From JACVRN01 sp036389255 (lineage in GTDB: Bacteria; Acidobacteriota; Blastocatellia; Pyrinomonadales; Pyrinomonadaceae), in contig DASVQI010000019.1 of NCBI GenBank assembly GCA_036389255.1, positions 124,001-188,000 of the forward strand: a DNA stretch of 64,000 bases, read 5' to 3'. The notes under the pieces were generated by a model that saw only the letters and a list, made by a program, of their open reading frames with translations, was not told the origin of the DNA and did not search any database. The number at the start of each line of letters is the position of its first letter. Position 1 is the first letter of the stretch. Positions 1 to 7,343 of this stretch are shown piece by piece. A program made the position numbers and the translations under genes.

Positions 1-336
1 AAGATTCAGCGTGTAGGCCGAAGCCACGACCGCCGCTATCACAAAGTAGCGCAGGACGTACCGCGCCGCGCCGAATCTGGGGCGACTGCCAGCCTGAGCC
101 GCGCCGCTAAAGACCGCGCTCAAAGAGGTGCGCAGCCAGTGATGATTGAAGAATGCCAGCACGCCGCCGAGTATGAGCCCGGTGGTGACGCGCCACGGCG
201 CGAAGATAAGGCTGGCCAGTACGGCTACGGCAATCGAGACGGCCATGCCGCGCAACAAGCGCCGCCCAAGCCCAATATCCTCGCGGCCATCCTCCACGAA
301 CAGACCCGTCCCGGCACTGTTTAAGATTTCACTCAT
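1..336 (-). CDS. atpI: ATP synthase subunit I-like protein (AtpI), partial at window edge
   Basis: The minus strand is open from an ATG at 334-336 to the window edge, so the 3' end is missing. The visible 112 residues have two hydrophobic stretches (about residues 31-46 and 52-65) and a third near the edge. This matches the small membrane protein that usually precedes atpB and is thought to help c-ring assembly or Mg2+ supply. Family assignment rests on size, topology and the presence of atpZ upstream at 4485-4697 on the same strand. Without the inserted element and one target duplication, the two genes would lie about 100 bp apart. No atpB can be seen because the window ends. Confidence 0.6.
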   Translation of the reverse strand, partial: MSEILNSAGTGLFVEDGREDIGLGRRLLRGMAVSIAVAVLASLIFAPWRVTTGLILGGVLAFFNHHWLRTSLSAVFSGAAQAGSRPRFGAARYVLRYFVIAAVVASAYTLNL

Positions 337-387
337 GAGCAAAGCTGAAGATTTTACACGCTGGCAAGCGTCGTTGTCGAGCGGCGG

Positions 388-395
388 CGACTGAG
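388..395. repeat. Target site duplication, left copy (CGACTGAG)
   Basis: The octamer CGACTGAG directly precedes the left inverted repeat of the first element and recurs at 4438-4445 directly after the right one. An exact 8-bp duplication is typical of IS1-type insertion. Confidence 0.85.
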
Positions 396-421
396 GGTGG
401 TGTCCTATCAGTGCGTTGCTG
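396..421 (+). repeat. Left terminal inverted repeat of element 1
   Basis: It starts GGTGGTGTCCTATCAGTGCG and pairs with 4412-4437 with three mismatches. The end of the repeat lies only 16 bp upstream of the first cargo start codon, so a promoter for that gene would have to lie in the repeat or outside the element. Confidence 0.88.
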
Positions 422-437
422 GAAAGGGGGTGCTTAA

Positions 438-1349
438 ATGACTAGCATCCCTGACAGTAAAAATCTTGCCAGCAAAAGCGAGAAGGGCGCAGTATGGGAT
501 GTTCGTCCATTCCAGCTTGTGAGCCTTCTTGATATGAAAAGATTTTTCCCTTACTCATTCATTGATTCCCTGTGGGAGTTGGAAGTTGCAGGGGAGATGG
601 CCTCTGAGAAGAAAGAGTCAGCGCCTAGTAAGCTCTCGGAATATGACCAGAAGTATTACCAAGAAACTATCAATAATGTGAGAGAGCATTGTGAAAGGCT
701 TGACCTAGATTCAGCTTTAGACCAAATCGAAAGGATGGATAATACAATAGAATTAGGGGATATTGATGGGGCTTACACCGCATTTTCCGCAGAAGTAGGG
801 CAACTACTAAAGTGCATAGCAACCGATTTGAATAAGCGCCTCTTTATATACGTGCCTCCTGCTCAAGCTAAGTATTATGAGCAAGAAAGGTTGTTTGGCG
901 ATTTAGTATATAACAACTTTGAGTCAACTAGGAGAGACGTGGCAGAGGCAGGGAATTGCTTGGCGGTAGGTCGATATACTGCCTGTGTTTTTCATTGTAT
1001 GCGCGTCTTAGAAAAAGGACTTCACGCTTTAGTGCATGACCTGAACGCTAGATTTAATGCGGCCATCACGTTCCCAAGAGATATTGAAGCAACAAACTGG
1101 GGAACTATTATTGACAGAATCCAAGATGTACTTACACAACCTCGACGGCGGCAATCATTAACACCGTCTCCCACTTCTGAGGATTTATCGTTTTATGCTA
1201 AAGCAGCGTTGGAGTTTGAGCACTTTAAAGATGCATGGCGCAATGATGTTTCACACTCGCGCTCATCATACGATGAGAATGAAGCAAAGGCTGTAATGGA
1301 GCACGTTAAAGCCTTCATGCAGCAGATTTCAACCACACTGAGCGAGTAG
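438..1349 (+). CDS. HEPN-like protein, first passenger of element 1
   Basis: This 303-residue protein has no signal peptide. Its C-terminal third is helical and carries RNDVSH (around residue 270), which fits the R-x4-6-H signature of HEPN domains. HEPN domains are often RNases in toxin-antitoxin, abortive-infection and RNA-processing proteins. The middle (TACVFHCMRVLEKGL) resembles the core helix of HEPN-like families found next to transposons. The start ATG follows a G-rich Shine-Dalgarno candidate (AAAGGGGG). Base composition is clearly more AT-rich than the chromosome, fitting transferred cargo. No antitoxin-like partner is next to it. The HEPN assignment comes from the motif and helical character only; RNase activity is untested. 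Confidence 0.6.
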   Translation: MTSIPDSKNLASKSEKGAVWDVRPFQLVSLLDMKRFFPYSFIDSLWELEVAGEMASEKKESAPSKLSEYDQKYYQETINNVREHCERLDLDSALDQIERMDNTIELGDIDGAYTAFSAEVGQLLKCIATDLNKRLFIYVPPAQAKYYEQERLFGDLVYNNFESTRRDVAEAGNCLAVGRYTACVFHCMRVLEKGLHALVHDLNARFNAAITFPRDIEATNWGTIIDRIQDVLTQPRRRQSLTPSPTSEDLSFYAKAALEFEHFKDAWRNDVSHSRSSYDENEAKAVMEHVKAFMQQISTTLSE

Positions 1350-1545
1350 CCTATTTCGTGTAAGTGATTTATTTTCTTGACTTTGGAGAGGTAAAAGCAG
1401 ATAATGCGGCTATTGAAATTCAGGCAAGAAGAAGCCCCGATGGTTGCTAGTAACAACCACCGAGGCCATCAACTTAGCGTGATTGACCACGATAAGCCGT
1501 TCAACTTCATTGTAGGTCAATTGCGAGAAAGAGGCAAGACCTATA

Positions 1546-2511
1546 ATGACCTGTCACAACTGCCAATCTCTCTGCAAGAAGTCTGGAAAACATAGAAACG
1601 GATTGCAACGCTATCTCTGCAATCAGTGCCGCAAGACCTTCACAGAAGAACACGAAAAGCCTTTAGACGAGATGCGTCTGAAGATGGATAAAGCTCTGCT
1701 CTGCCTCCAACTTCTAGTCGAAGGAAACTCTATTCGCTCAACCGAGCGCATTACAGGCGTCCACCGCGATACCATCATGGACTTGCTTGTATTAGCGGGC
1801 GAGAAATGCGAGCGCCTATTGAACGAGAAAATCAAAGGGCTGCCCGTTCGTGACGTTCAATGTGATGAGATGTGGGGCTATGTCGGTATGAAGCAGAAGA
1901 CCATGAAGCGCAAGACCAAAGCAGGAACGCTCAACGCGACTGACACTCTAGGGGATGCGTGGACGTTCGTTGCTATCGAGCGACACACAAAGCTCGTCTT
2001 GGCTTGGCATCTAGGACGCCGCACGGTCAGACATACCGTTGACTTCATGGAAAAGCTATACGCGGCCACAGATGGCCGTTTTCAACTGACTACGGACGGC
2101 TTTGCTGGCTATCCTGATGCTGTAGCCTATTCACTCGGAACTCGCGTTGACTTCGCGCAGTTGGTAAAGGTCTATGCCGCATCCCCAGACGGTCACGTAG
2201 CAGAGAAGCGTTATTCTCCCGCCGAAGTCGTTTCGGCTATTCCGACGCCCCGTTGGGGCAATCCAATTCCAGAAAGAATCTCAACATCACACGTTGAGCG
2301 TCAGAATCTAACCATGAGAATGATGATGCGCCGCTTAACAAGACTTACAAACGCCTTCTCTAAGAAGTGGGAAAACCTTAGAGCGGCATTAGCCTTGCAC
2401 TTTGCTTACTATAACTTTTGCAGAGTGCATAAAACCTTGCGTTGTACGCCAGCGATGGAAGCAGGGATTACAAAGCACATCTGGGAACTGAAAGACTTAC
2501 TAGTAGCCTAG
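1546..2511 (+). CDS. IS1-family-like DDE transposase with N-terminal zinc ribbon
   Basis: The protein has 321 residues in a single ORF. The N-terminus holds a zinc ribbon with two CxxC pairs (CHNC near residue 3 and CNQC near residue 25), the InsA-like part of IS1. An HTH-like segment (SIRSTERITGVHRDTIMDLL) follows. The catalytic part has a DDE pattern: Asp in CDEMW, Asp in TTDGF and Glu in HVERQN. The C-terminal stretch is the conserved region of IS1-type DDE proteins. Classic IS1 makes this protein by frameshifting between two ORFs, but here it is continuous. It is intact and lies inside matching terminal repeats, so it probably moves this element. A TATAAT hexamer overlaps the start codon; SD-like AGAGG lies 12 bases upstream. 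Confidence 0.9.
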   Translation: MTCHNCQSLCKKSGKHRNGLQRYLCNQCRKTFTEEHEKPLDEMRLKMDKALLCLQLLVEGNSIRSTERITGVHRDTIMDLLVLAGEKCERLLNEKIKGLPVRDVQCDEMWGYVGMKQKTMKRKTKAGTLNATDTLGDAWTFVAIERHTKLVLAWHLGRRTVRHTVDFMEKLYAATDGRFQLTTDGFAGYPDAVAYSLGTRVDFAQLVKVYAASPDGHVAEKRYSPAEVVSAIPTPRWGNPIPERISTSHVERQNLTMRMMMRRLTRLTNAFSKKWENLRAALALHFAYYNFCRVHKTLRCTPAMEAGITKHIWELKDLLVA

Positions 2512-2688
2512 ACAGAACCTCGCCTGTCATTTATAACTACTCGTGCGCCGGAGGGAAGGTCAGCAGGGGACTGCTGCGCAGAGCAGATTGCTTTGCGACC
2601 TCATCGGATGCTTCCAACGGCGCACACTTCCCCTTAGCCGCGCATGAGTAATCACAGCAGCTCGAAACAATCAGATTAAAGCGGCTCT

Positions 2689-2889
2689 TTAGACGAGCAC
2701 AGGTATCAACACTAGCAGGGCTTCTAGCGCTATACTTTCCGGCCCGCTCTCTGTCTCACTTATGACTGTTTCCTCTGAAGTCGGTGGCTCATCTGTTATC
2801 CCCGGGCAGGGAATATGCCCCGCGTAAGTAGTAAGCCCAAAGCTTAGTACCAGAACTATACCAGCGAAGAATCTAACTATAGGTTTCAT
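2689..2889 (-). CDS. Secreted 66-residue micro-protein, divergent to the TPR regulator
   Basis: The ATG at 2887-2889 follows a good Shine-Dalgarno (AGGAG, 8 bases upstream). Residues 1-23 form a signal peptide (KPIVRF, hydrophobic run, TYAG). The mature part begins HIPCPG, continues acidic and Ser/Thr/Glu-rich, and ends with the hydrophobic tail LEALLVLIPVLV. No enzyme domain is present. It is transcribed away from the TPR/Fis-type regulator gene 145 bp to the right, with a perfect palindrome between them. This arrangement suggests it is a secreted signal or effector controlled by that regulator (inference). It could also be an unrelated exported peptide. Confidence 0.65.
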   Translation of the reverse strand: MKPIVRFFAGIVLVLSFGLTTYAGHIPCPGITDEPPTSEETVISETESGPESIALEALLVLIPVLV

Positions 2890-2912
2890 CTGTTTTGCTC
2901 CTAAAATTCATC

Positions 2913-2932
2913 CTTGCAAAAATTTTTGCAAG
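2913..2932. promoter_or_regulatory. Perfect 20-bp palindrome, candidate operator
   Basis: The sequence CTTGCAAAAATTTTTGCAAG is a perfect inverted repeat with CTTGCA half-sites. It lies 24 bp upstream of the micro-protein start and about 100 bp upstream of the regulator start. Shorter copies follow at 2962-2969 (CTTGCAAG) and 3002-3007 (CTTGCA). Repeated half-sites in a divergent intergenic region suggest operator sites for the adjacent Fis-type protein. Confidence 0.6.
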
Positions 2933-2961
2933 CCCACAGAATAGAACAGTTTTGAAAACCT

Positions 2962-2969
2962 CTTGCAAG
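2962..2969. promoter_or_regulatory. Second CTTGCAAG site in the divergent intergenic region
   Basis: This 8-bp palindrome repeats the half-site of the 2913-2932 palindrome. A further CTTGCA occurs at 3002-3007, and an inverted pair GCGCAT/ATGCGC lies at 2981-2998 between them. Confidence 0.4.
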
Positions 2970-3034
2970 CCTAAGTGAGAGCGCATAAGGTGATGCGCGG
3001 TCTTGCATAATTCCTAGTGCTCACAGGTCAATAC

Positions 3035-4381
3035 ATGGACATTCAAGCCTCACTTGTGCGGCAACTGGAAAACCCGAAGTTGAGCCGTGTGCAACGAGCG
3101 GAACTTCGCTGTCAACTAGCCAAACAACTAGAAGATGCGGGCGACTATGAGGCTGCGCGGCAAGCTATGGGTGAGTTTTGGCAGCGTATTGGCGATCCTC
3201 CGAATGTCAAAAGGTTGGAAGCAAGCACGGCAGCCGAAGTGCTTTTACGTGCGGGTGTCTTAACGGGATGGATAGGTAGTAAGAATCAGATTACGGGCGC
3301 GCAAGAGATAGCCAAGAACCTTATCAGCGAAAGCCTTACCATCTTTGAATCACACAGGCATCTGAAAAAGGTAGCAGAAGCGCAAACTGAACTCGCTTGT
3401 TGCTACTGGCGTGAAGGCGCATTAGATGAAGCCCGCGTTATCTTGAAAGAAGCGCTTTCAAGGCTCACGACCGACAGCGAGTTAAAAGCCAAAGCTGTAC
3501 TGAGAAGTGCTATCGTGGAATGGTCTGCTCTCCGCTATAACGACTCGCTGCAAATCTTGAAAGATGCTGCCCCGCTATTCGGGAAGATTAAGAGCCATAC
3601 CATCAAAGGCGGCTATCATAATGCGCTCGCAGGCGTGCTTGAAGACACTGGCACAAAGGAGCAGCGAGAAGATTATACAGACCGTGCTTTTGTAGAGTAC
3701 ACGGCAGCAAGTTTTCACTTTGAACAAGCAGGGCATAAGAGCTATCGCGCCAATGTCGAAAATAATCTAGGCTACCTTTACTTCAAGGTTCGTAGATTCA
3801 GAGCGGCGCATGAGCACTTAGACCGTGCCAAGCGCTTGTTAACGAGCTTGAAAGACTTTGGCGGCGTCGCACAGGTAGATGAGACAAGAGCGCGCGTCTT
3901 TCTCAGCGAAGGCCGAAACGTTGAAGCTGAAAGAGCGGCGCGAGCGGCTGTCTCTACTCTATTAAGGGGCGGGCAGCAAGCATTAGTAGCAGAAGCCTTA
4001 ATAACTCACGGCAGAGCACTGGCGCGACTCAGTTATTATAGCCAAGCCTACTCCGCTTTTGAGCGGGCTATCAAAGTGGCACAAGCCGCAGGCGAAAAGG
4101 AACGGGCGGGCGACGCCGCATTAGCCATCATCGAAGAATTAGGAGAACATCTCACATTCGACAAGGCGCAAGCGACTTTTTCAGGCTACGGACTGGAAGA
4201 GATACTGAGACGTTATGAGAAGGACGTTATCAAAGAGGCTCTTATCACGGCACAGGGCAGCGTCACGCAGGCCGCTCGCCTGCTAGGAGTCTCGCATCAA
4301 AGGCTCATTTACATCGTAGAGAAAAAGCACAAAGACTTGCGCGCTTTAAGAACTCCCGCCAAACGCCGCCCGAAGCAATAG
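3035..4381 (+). CDS. TPR protein with C-terminal Fis-type helix-turn-helix
   Basis: The protein has about 448 residues, taking the ATG at 3035; a GTG six codons upstream is also open. Most of it is helical repeats of tetratricopeptide type: residues 8-60, 100-170, and a clear series at 230-370 with NNLGYLYFKVRRFRAAHEHL and ALARLSYYSQAYSAFERAI. The last 60 residues carry a Fis-type HTH (VTQAARLLGVSHQRLIYIVE) and a basic tail. There is no sigma-54 AAA domain, so this is not a standard NtrC regulator. A TPR sensor on a DNA-binding domain, facing a secreted micro-protein gene across a palindrome, recalls RRNPP peptide receptors, though those carry the HTH at the N-terminus. It is the last cargo gene, ending 30 bp before the right terminal repeat. 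Confidence 0.75.
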   Translation: MDIQASLVRQLENPKLSRVQRAELRCQLAKQLEDAGDYEAARQAMGEFWQRIGDPPNVKRLEASTAAEVLLRAGVLTGWIGSKNQITGAQEIAKNLISESLTIFESHRHLKKVAEAQTELACCYWREGALDEARVILKEALSRLTTDSELKAKAVLRSAIVEWSALRYNDSLQILKDAAPLFGKIKSHTIKGGYHNALAGVLEDTGTKEQREDYTDRAFVEYTAASFHFEQAGHKSYRANVENNLGYLYFKVRRFRAAHEHLDRAKRLLTSLKDFGGVAQVDETRARVFLSEGRNVEAERAARAAVSTLLRGGQQALVAEALITHGRALARLSYYSQAYSAFERAIKVAQAAGEKERAGDAALAIIEELGEHLTFDKAQATFSGYGLEEILRRYEKDVIKEALITAQGSVTQAARLLGVSHQRLIYIVEKKHKDLRALRTPAKRRPKQ

Positions 4382-4411
4382 CCATGCAAACCGCTCGCCG
4401 CTTCTCTTTCT

Positions 4412-4437
4412 CAGCAACGCACTATTAGGACACTACC
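4412..4437 (-). repeat. Right terminal inverted repeat of element 1
   Basis: On the minus strand it reads GGTAGTGTCCTAATAGTGCG and continues to match 396-421. It is followed directly by the duplicated CGACTGAG at 4438-4445. Confidence 0.88.
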
Positions 4438-4445
4438 CGACTGAG
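4438..4445. repeat. Target site duplication, right copy (CGACTGAG)
   Basis: Identical to 388-395. One copy plus the flanks reconstructs an uninterrupted atpZ-atpI intergenic region. Confidence 0.85.
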
Positions 4446-4484
4446 ACGTACTGGCCGCCTGAATCCGAAGTTAAAGGCTTCGGT

Positions 4485-4697
4485 TTAATTGAGCTTTGAG
4501 GTCAGGCGCACGAACTCATAAAGTCCCAGCACGGAGCCGACCACTATGCCCGCCACCATCAGCCACGGGCTGGTACCGAGCCAACGGTCGAGAAGCCAGC
4601 CCAAGCCAAGCAGCGTCGCCACGGTAAAAAAGAGCGACAGCGCCGCCGCGTAAGCTATCCCGCTACGCCGATTCTCGCTTTCCTTCTCTTCATCCAT
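4485..4697 (-). CDS. atpZ: AtpZ-like F0F1-ATPase accessory membrane protein
   Basis: The reading frame extends further upstream, but those codons come from the repeat hairpin at 4702-4804, so the start is placed at MDEEKES (4695-4697), giving 70 residues. After a charged N-terminus there are two transmembrane segments (SGIAYAAALSLFFTVATLLG and SPWLMVAGIVVGSVLGLYEF), with a WLLDRWLG turn between them. This is the pattern of AtpZ, a two-helix protein encoded at the head of F0F1 operons and proposed to act with AtpI in c-ring assembly or Mg2+ entry. The next ATP synthase gene on this strand is now 4.1 kb away because of element 1. Confidence 0.8.
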   Translation of the reverse strand: MDEEKESENRRSGIAYAAALSLFFTVATLLGLGWLLDRWLGTSPWLMVAGIVVGSVLGLYEFVRLTSKLN

Positions 4698-4701
4698 CTC
4701 A

Positions 4702-4804
4702 ATAGTCCAGAGAGTCCAGAGAGTCTGTAGAGTCTTGAGAGTCTGGAGAGTCAAGAAGCGTTCTTCTCTATAGACTCTCCAGACTCTCTGGACTCTCTAG
4801 ACTC
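4702..4804. repeat. Intergenic hairpin built from AGAGTC words
   Basis: The left arm has about six tandem variants of AGAGTC(C/T)(A/G)G and the right arm (4772-4804) has their complements. A short centre (AAGAAGCGTTCTTCT) is itself an inverted repeat. It lies between the radical SAM stop and the atpZ start and could stop transcripts from the former. It belongs to the class of word-repeat hairpins seen at several places in the window. Confidence 0.75.
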
Positions 4805-4808
4805 GTTC

Positions 4809-5930
4809 TTACCATTTACCGCGAAGGGCGTAGTTTTTGGGGGCTTCGTAAAGGAGAGCGCGGCGAGAATGGCGCATGGAATCGTGTATGAAGCAGACGT
4901 GCGTGCACCAGCAGGCAGCGCCGCCGTCAATCGCTTTCAGCTCCGATTCCCGCGCTTGCGATGCCCAGAGCGCGCTGAAGTCGTAATCATAATCGCGCAG
5001 CGTGCCAAATTTCTCACGCAGCTCGCATGCGCGCACGTCGCCGTTGTAATCAATGACGGCTATAGTCTCGCCAGCCGTGCAGGGGAAAGGCCACGGGGCC
5101 GGTTGCTCGAAATTTTCGTGCTGCGTCCGGTAGTGCGTGGCGATGGTGCCCACATAGGCCAGCGTCTTTACAAAGCGGCGAGCGGCGTCGTCCTGTTCGA
5201 ACATGCGCCCGCCGTAGCGCTCGGTCAAACGCGCCGCGCGCTCGTAGATGCCGGGCAGCGCCTTTACCGGAACCTCTTTTATCTCGTCTCCGACTTTGGT
5301 TTCACCGCGTATGATGTTGAAGTAATGGCCGTCGAGCCGGAAATTATGCCAGAGGTAATCGGAAAGCTTCTCAATCTCCGTGTAGTTCTCGGCGCAGACT
5401 ACTGTGTTGACGTTCAGGCGGAAGCGCTCCGTGTGCCTCTCTTTCAAAGGATAAAGAGCGCGTATCGAATCGAGCGTCTTTTCCCAGTTGCCCGGCACGC
5501 CGCGTATACGGTCGTGAGTTTCGCCGTAGCCGTCCAGCGCCACGTTCAGATAAAGGTCTAGCTGCGGGTGGCTGGACAGGGCGTGCTCGACCAGCTCGTA
5601 AACGCGTGACTTTATGAGCGCGTTGGTGGGGACGATTAGACGACGGACTCCGTTATTGCGAACGAAGAGGTCAACAATCTCATTTACGTCGCGTCGCAGC
5701 GTGGGCTCGCCGCCCGAAAGCCACAGGTCTGTGATGGGCGGCATCGTACGGGACACGCGCTCTATCTGCTCAAAGGTCATGTCGCCGGGACGATTCAGCT
5801 CAGCATGATAAAAGCAGGTCTGGCAGAAGGCGTTGCAGCGCGAGGTGACAAACAGTATGACGGTGCCGAGCACACGCTCGCGCCGGGTTGAACGGATAAG
5901 CTGGTAAAGCTGTACGGCCTTGCTAGGCAT
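4809..5930 (-). CDS. Radical SAM protein with SPASM-like C-terminus
   Basis: The protein has 373 residues. The [4Fe-4S]-SAM motif is C32-x3-C36-x2-C39 (SRCNAFCQTC), followed by the SAM-binding SGGEPTLR. The last third has further cysteines (PFPC, VRACEL, CWCTHVC), which suggest auxiliary Fe-S ligands as in SPASM or twitch domains. The substrate cannot be read from sequence. The next gene upstream on the same strand, 68 bp away, is a membrane glycosyltransferase (5999-7294). The pair may act on one lipid or glycolipid pathway. HpnH of hopanoid synthesis was considered because HpnI is a similar transferase, but its N-terminal signature differs. Confidence 0.8.
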   Translation of the reverse strand: MPSKAVQLYQLIRSTRRERVLGTVILFVTSRCNAFCQTCFYHAELNRPGDMTFEQIERVSRTMPPITDLWLSGGEPTLRRDVNEIVDLFVRNNGVRRLIVPTNALIKSRVYELVEHALSSHPQLDLYLNVALDGYGETHDRIRGVPGNWEKTLDSIRALYPLKERHTERFRLNVNTVVCAENYTEIEKLSDYLWHNFRLDGHYFNIIRGETKVGDEIKEVPVKALPGIYERAARLTERYGGRMFEQDDAARRFVKTLAYVGTIATHYRTQHENFEQPAPWPFPCTAGETIAVIDYNGDVRACELREKFGTLRDYDYDFSALWASQARESELKAIDGGAACWCTHVCFIHDSMRHSRRALLYEAPKNYALRGKW

Positions 5931-5998
5931 AATGGCTCAACTAGACTGAGATTGAACGCGAAGGATGATGACATCTTCCGGTCTTTATTTCAATCGCT

Positions 5999-7294
5999 CT
6001 AAATCCTGCGCGCGTCCTCAGCGCTCTCAGCCTGTCTGCTATGAGAGGGCGAACGCTCATGCGGCTTATCACATATAAGAGTCTCCGTGGGAGAGCGCAG
6101 CTCGTAGGTGATGCCGCGCCAGTTGATGCGGCGCGAAAGGGCTGCGGCGAGCGCGTTGTAAAGAAAGAGCGAGGTCGCAAAGGGCCACAGAAAAAGCTGG
6201 GAGAAGGCGTCACGGCGTAGCAGCGCCCTGTGGCCGGAGAGCGCCAGATTGACCGCGCGCCAGCGAAGCCAAGCTTTCCACACGCCCAGCATGTAGACGA
6301 CCACCAAAAGCAGAAGCGGCCACGCGTAAGAGAGTCCCAGCGCGGCGCGGGCTATCACAAGCGCGATGCCCCCGAAGAAGGTAGGGACGAACAACAGGCC
6401 GGAGATGAGCACGGCTTTCCATAGATGAGGCGCGTAAACGCGCGTTATCTTCATCTGCCGCGTGGTGAACTCAAAAAGCTCGCGGAAGCTACAGTCCTCA
6501 AGCGAAGCCGTCAGGCACGCCGGAACAAAGTGAATCGGCAGTCGCGCTTCAGAAAGCGCCCGCGTCATGGCGAAATCATCCGAGAGCGCGCCGCGCCAGC
6601 GTTCAATCATACCCAATTCTTCAAAGGTATCGCGTCGTATGGCGGTCGAGCCTCCCCAGCAAAAATTCTTCTCCCTGTTGGCACCGAGCGCGGACGCTAT
6701 GGACGCGTTCCATGCAGAGCGCAGGCGCGAAGCCAGCCCGCCCCTGACCGGCACAAACCAGCGATAGCCGGTTGCCGCGCCCACCTCTTCGCTGCCGAGC
6801 GGCGCAACCAGAGAGCGCAGCCAGTCTTTAGCGGGCCGCGCATCCGTATCAACGAAGATGAAGACTTCGCTCGCGGCGTCCGCCACGCGCACGGCGTCTA
6901 TCAGGTTATGAATCTTCTGACCACTCTCGACGGCCTTGCCCGCTATGCGCGCGCTTGATGGCGGAAAGCCTGAGCCGGAAAATTGACGGCGCGCATCCTC
7001 CACCACCGCGAGCGAAGGGTCTTCGGCAGAGTCTGTGACGAAGATGATTTCAAAGGAGGGATAGTCCTGATGAAAGAGCGCCGCGATGTTCTCGCTAAAT
7101 CCATAATCCAGCCCGCGACACGGCGCTATGACAGTCGCGCGCGGCGCGTAAGACACCTGTTTTTTAGAAAGCTCGCGGCGAAAGTGTGCCAGATAGTAGA
7201 AGCCGCCGCGAAGCGAGACTAGACCGAGGAAGATTAGAATGGATGCGAAGAAGTAGAAGACGAGCATAAAATTTGCCAGAGGCGATGCTCTCAT
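5999..7294 (-). CDS. Membrane glycosyltransferase of the ceramide glucosyltransferase/HpnI type
   Basis: The protein has up to 431 residues. An N-terminal transmembrane helix (VFYFFASILIFLGLVSL) is followed by a GT-A domain with VIAPCRGLD, a DTDAR metal-binding motif near residue 150, DDFAMTRAL, and a Q-x3-R-x-Y variant of the QxxRW motif (RQMKITRVY). Three or four more membrane helices follow (about residues 285-350 and 375-395). This is the layout of GT21/GT2 enzymes that add sugars to ceramide or hopanoid lipids. The first ATG (7292-7294) lies in the loop of a perfect hairpin. A second ATG at 7265-7267 (MLVFYFF) lies just after it and may be the true start. Confidence 0.75.
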   Translation of the reverse strand: MRASPLANFMLVFYFFASILIFLGLVSLRGGFYYLAHFRRELSKKQVSYAPRATVIAPCRGLDYGFSENIAALFHQDYPSFEIIFVTDSAEDPSLAVVEDARRQFSGSGFPPSSARIAGKAVESGQKIHNLIDAVRVADAASEVFIFVDTDARPAKDWLRSLVAPLGSEEVGAATGYRWFVPVRGGLASRLRSAWNASIASALGANREKNFCWGGSTAIRRDTFEELGMIERWRGALSDDFAMTRALSEARLPIHFVPACLTASLEDCSFRELFEFTTRQMKITRVYAPHLWKAVLISGLLFVPTFFGGIALVIARAALGLSYAWPLLLLVVVYMLGVWKAWLRWRAVNLALSGHRALLRRDAFSQLFLWPFATSLFLYNALAAALSRRINWRGITYELRSPTETLICDKPHERSPSHSRQAESAEDARRI

Positions 7295-7319
7295 GAAACA
7301 AACGCCTCTGGCAAATTTT
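7268..7319. terminator. Perfect 17-bp hairpin at the start of the glycosyltransferase gene
   Basis: The arms 7268-7284 (AAAATTTGCCAGAGGCG) and 7303-7319 are perfect complements with an 18-nt loop. On the minus strand the stem ends in TTTT, so it can terminate transcripts of the upstream Cys-rich gene. The annotated first ATG of the glycosyltransferase lies in the loop and the second ATG directly follows the T run. Confidence 0.65.
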
Positions 7320-7343
7320 ATCCTCTGTGTTAGAGCCCGCGAC

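Larger units (their letters stand above)
396..4437. mobile_element. 4,042-bp IS1-like transposable element with passenger genes
   Basis: The element is bounded by 26-bp imperfect terminal inverted repeats (396-421 and 4412-4437, 23 of 26 matching, starting GGTGGTGTCC and GGTAGTGTCC). Exact 8-bp duplications CGACTGAG flank them. Inside are a HEPN-like gene, one single-ORF IS1-type transposase, a divergent secreted micro-protein gene and a TPR/Fis-type regulator gene. The cargo is more AT-rich than the neighbouring chromosome. It sits in the intergenic gap between atpZ and atpI and breaks up the ATP synthase operon. The intact ends, the duplication and an uninterrupted transposase suggest a recent insertion that may still be mobile (inference). 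Confidence 0.9.

Noticed and set aside
1404..1595. 63-codon plus-strand ORF overlapping the start of the element 1 transposase
   Set aside because: No known motif, weak ribosome binding site, and its 3' part is the transposase start in another frame. The IS1 frameshift layout is not needed because the transposase ORF is already complete.
4485..4754. Longer atpZ with a start in the repeat region
   Set aside because: The extra N-terminal residues come only from AGAGTC repeats; MDEEKES is a more natural start.
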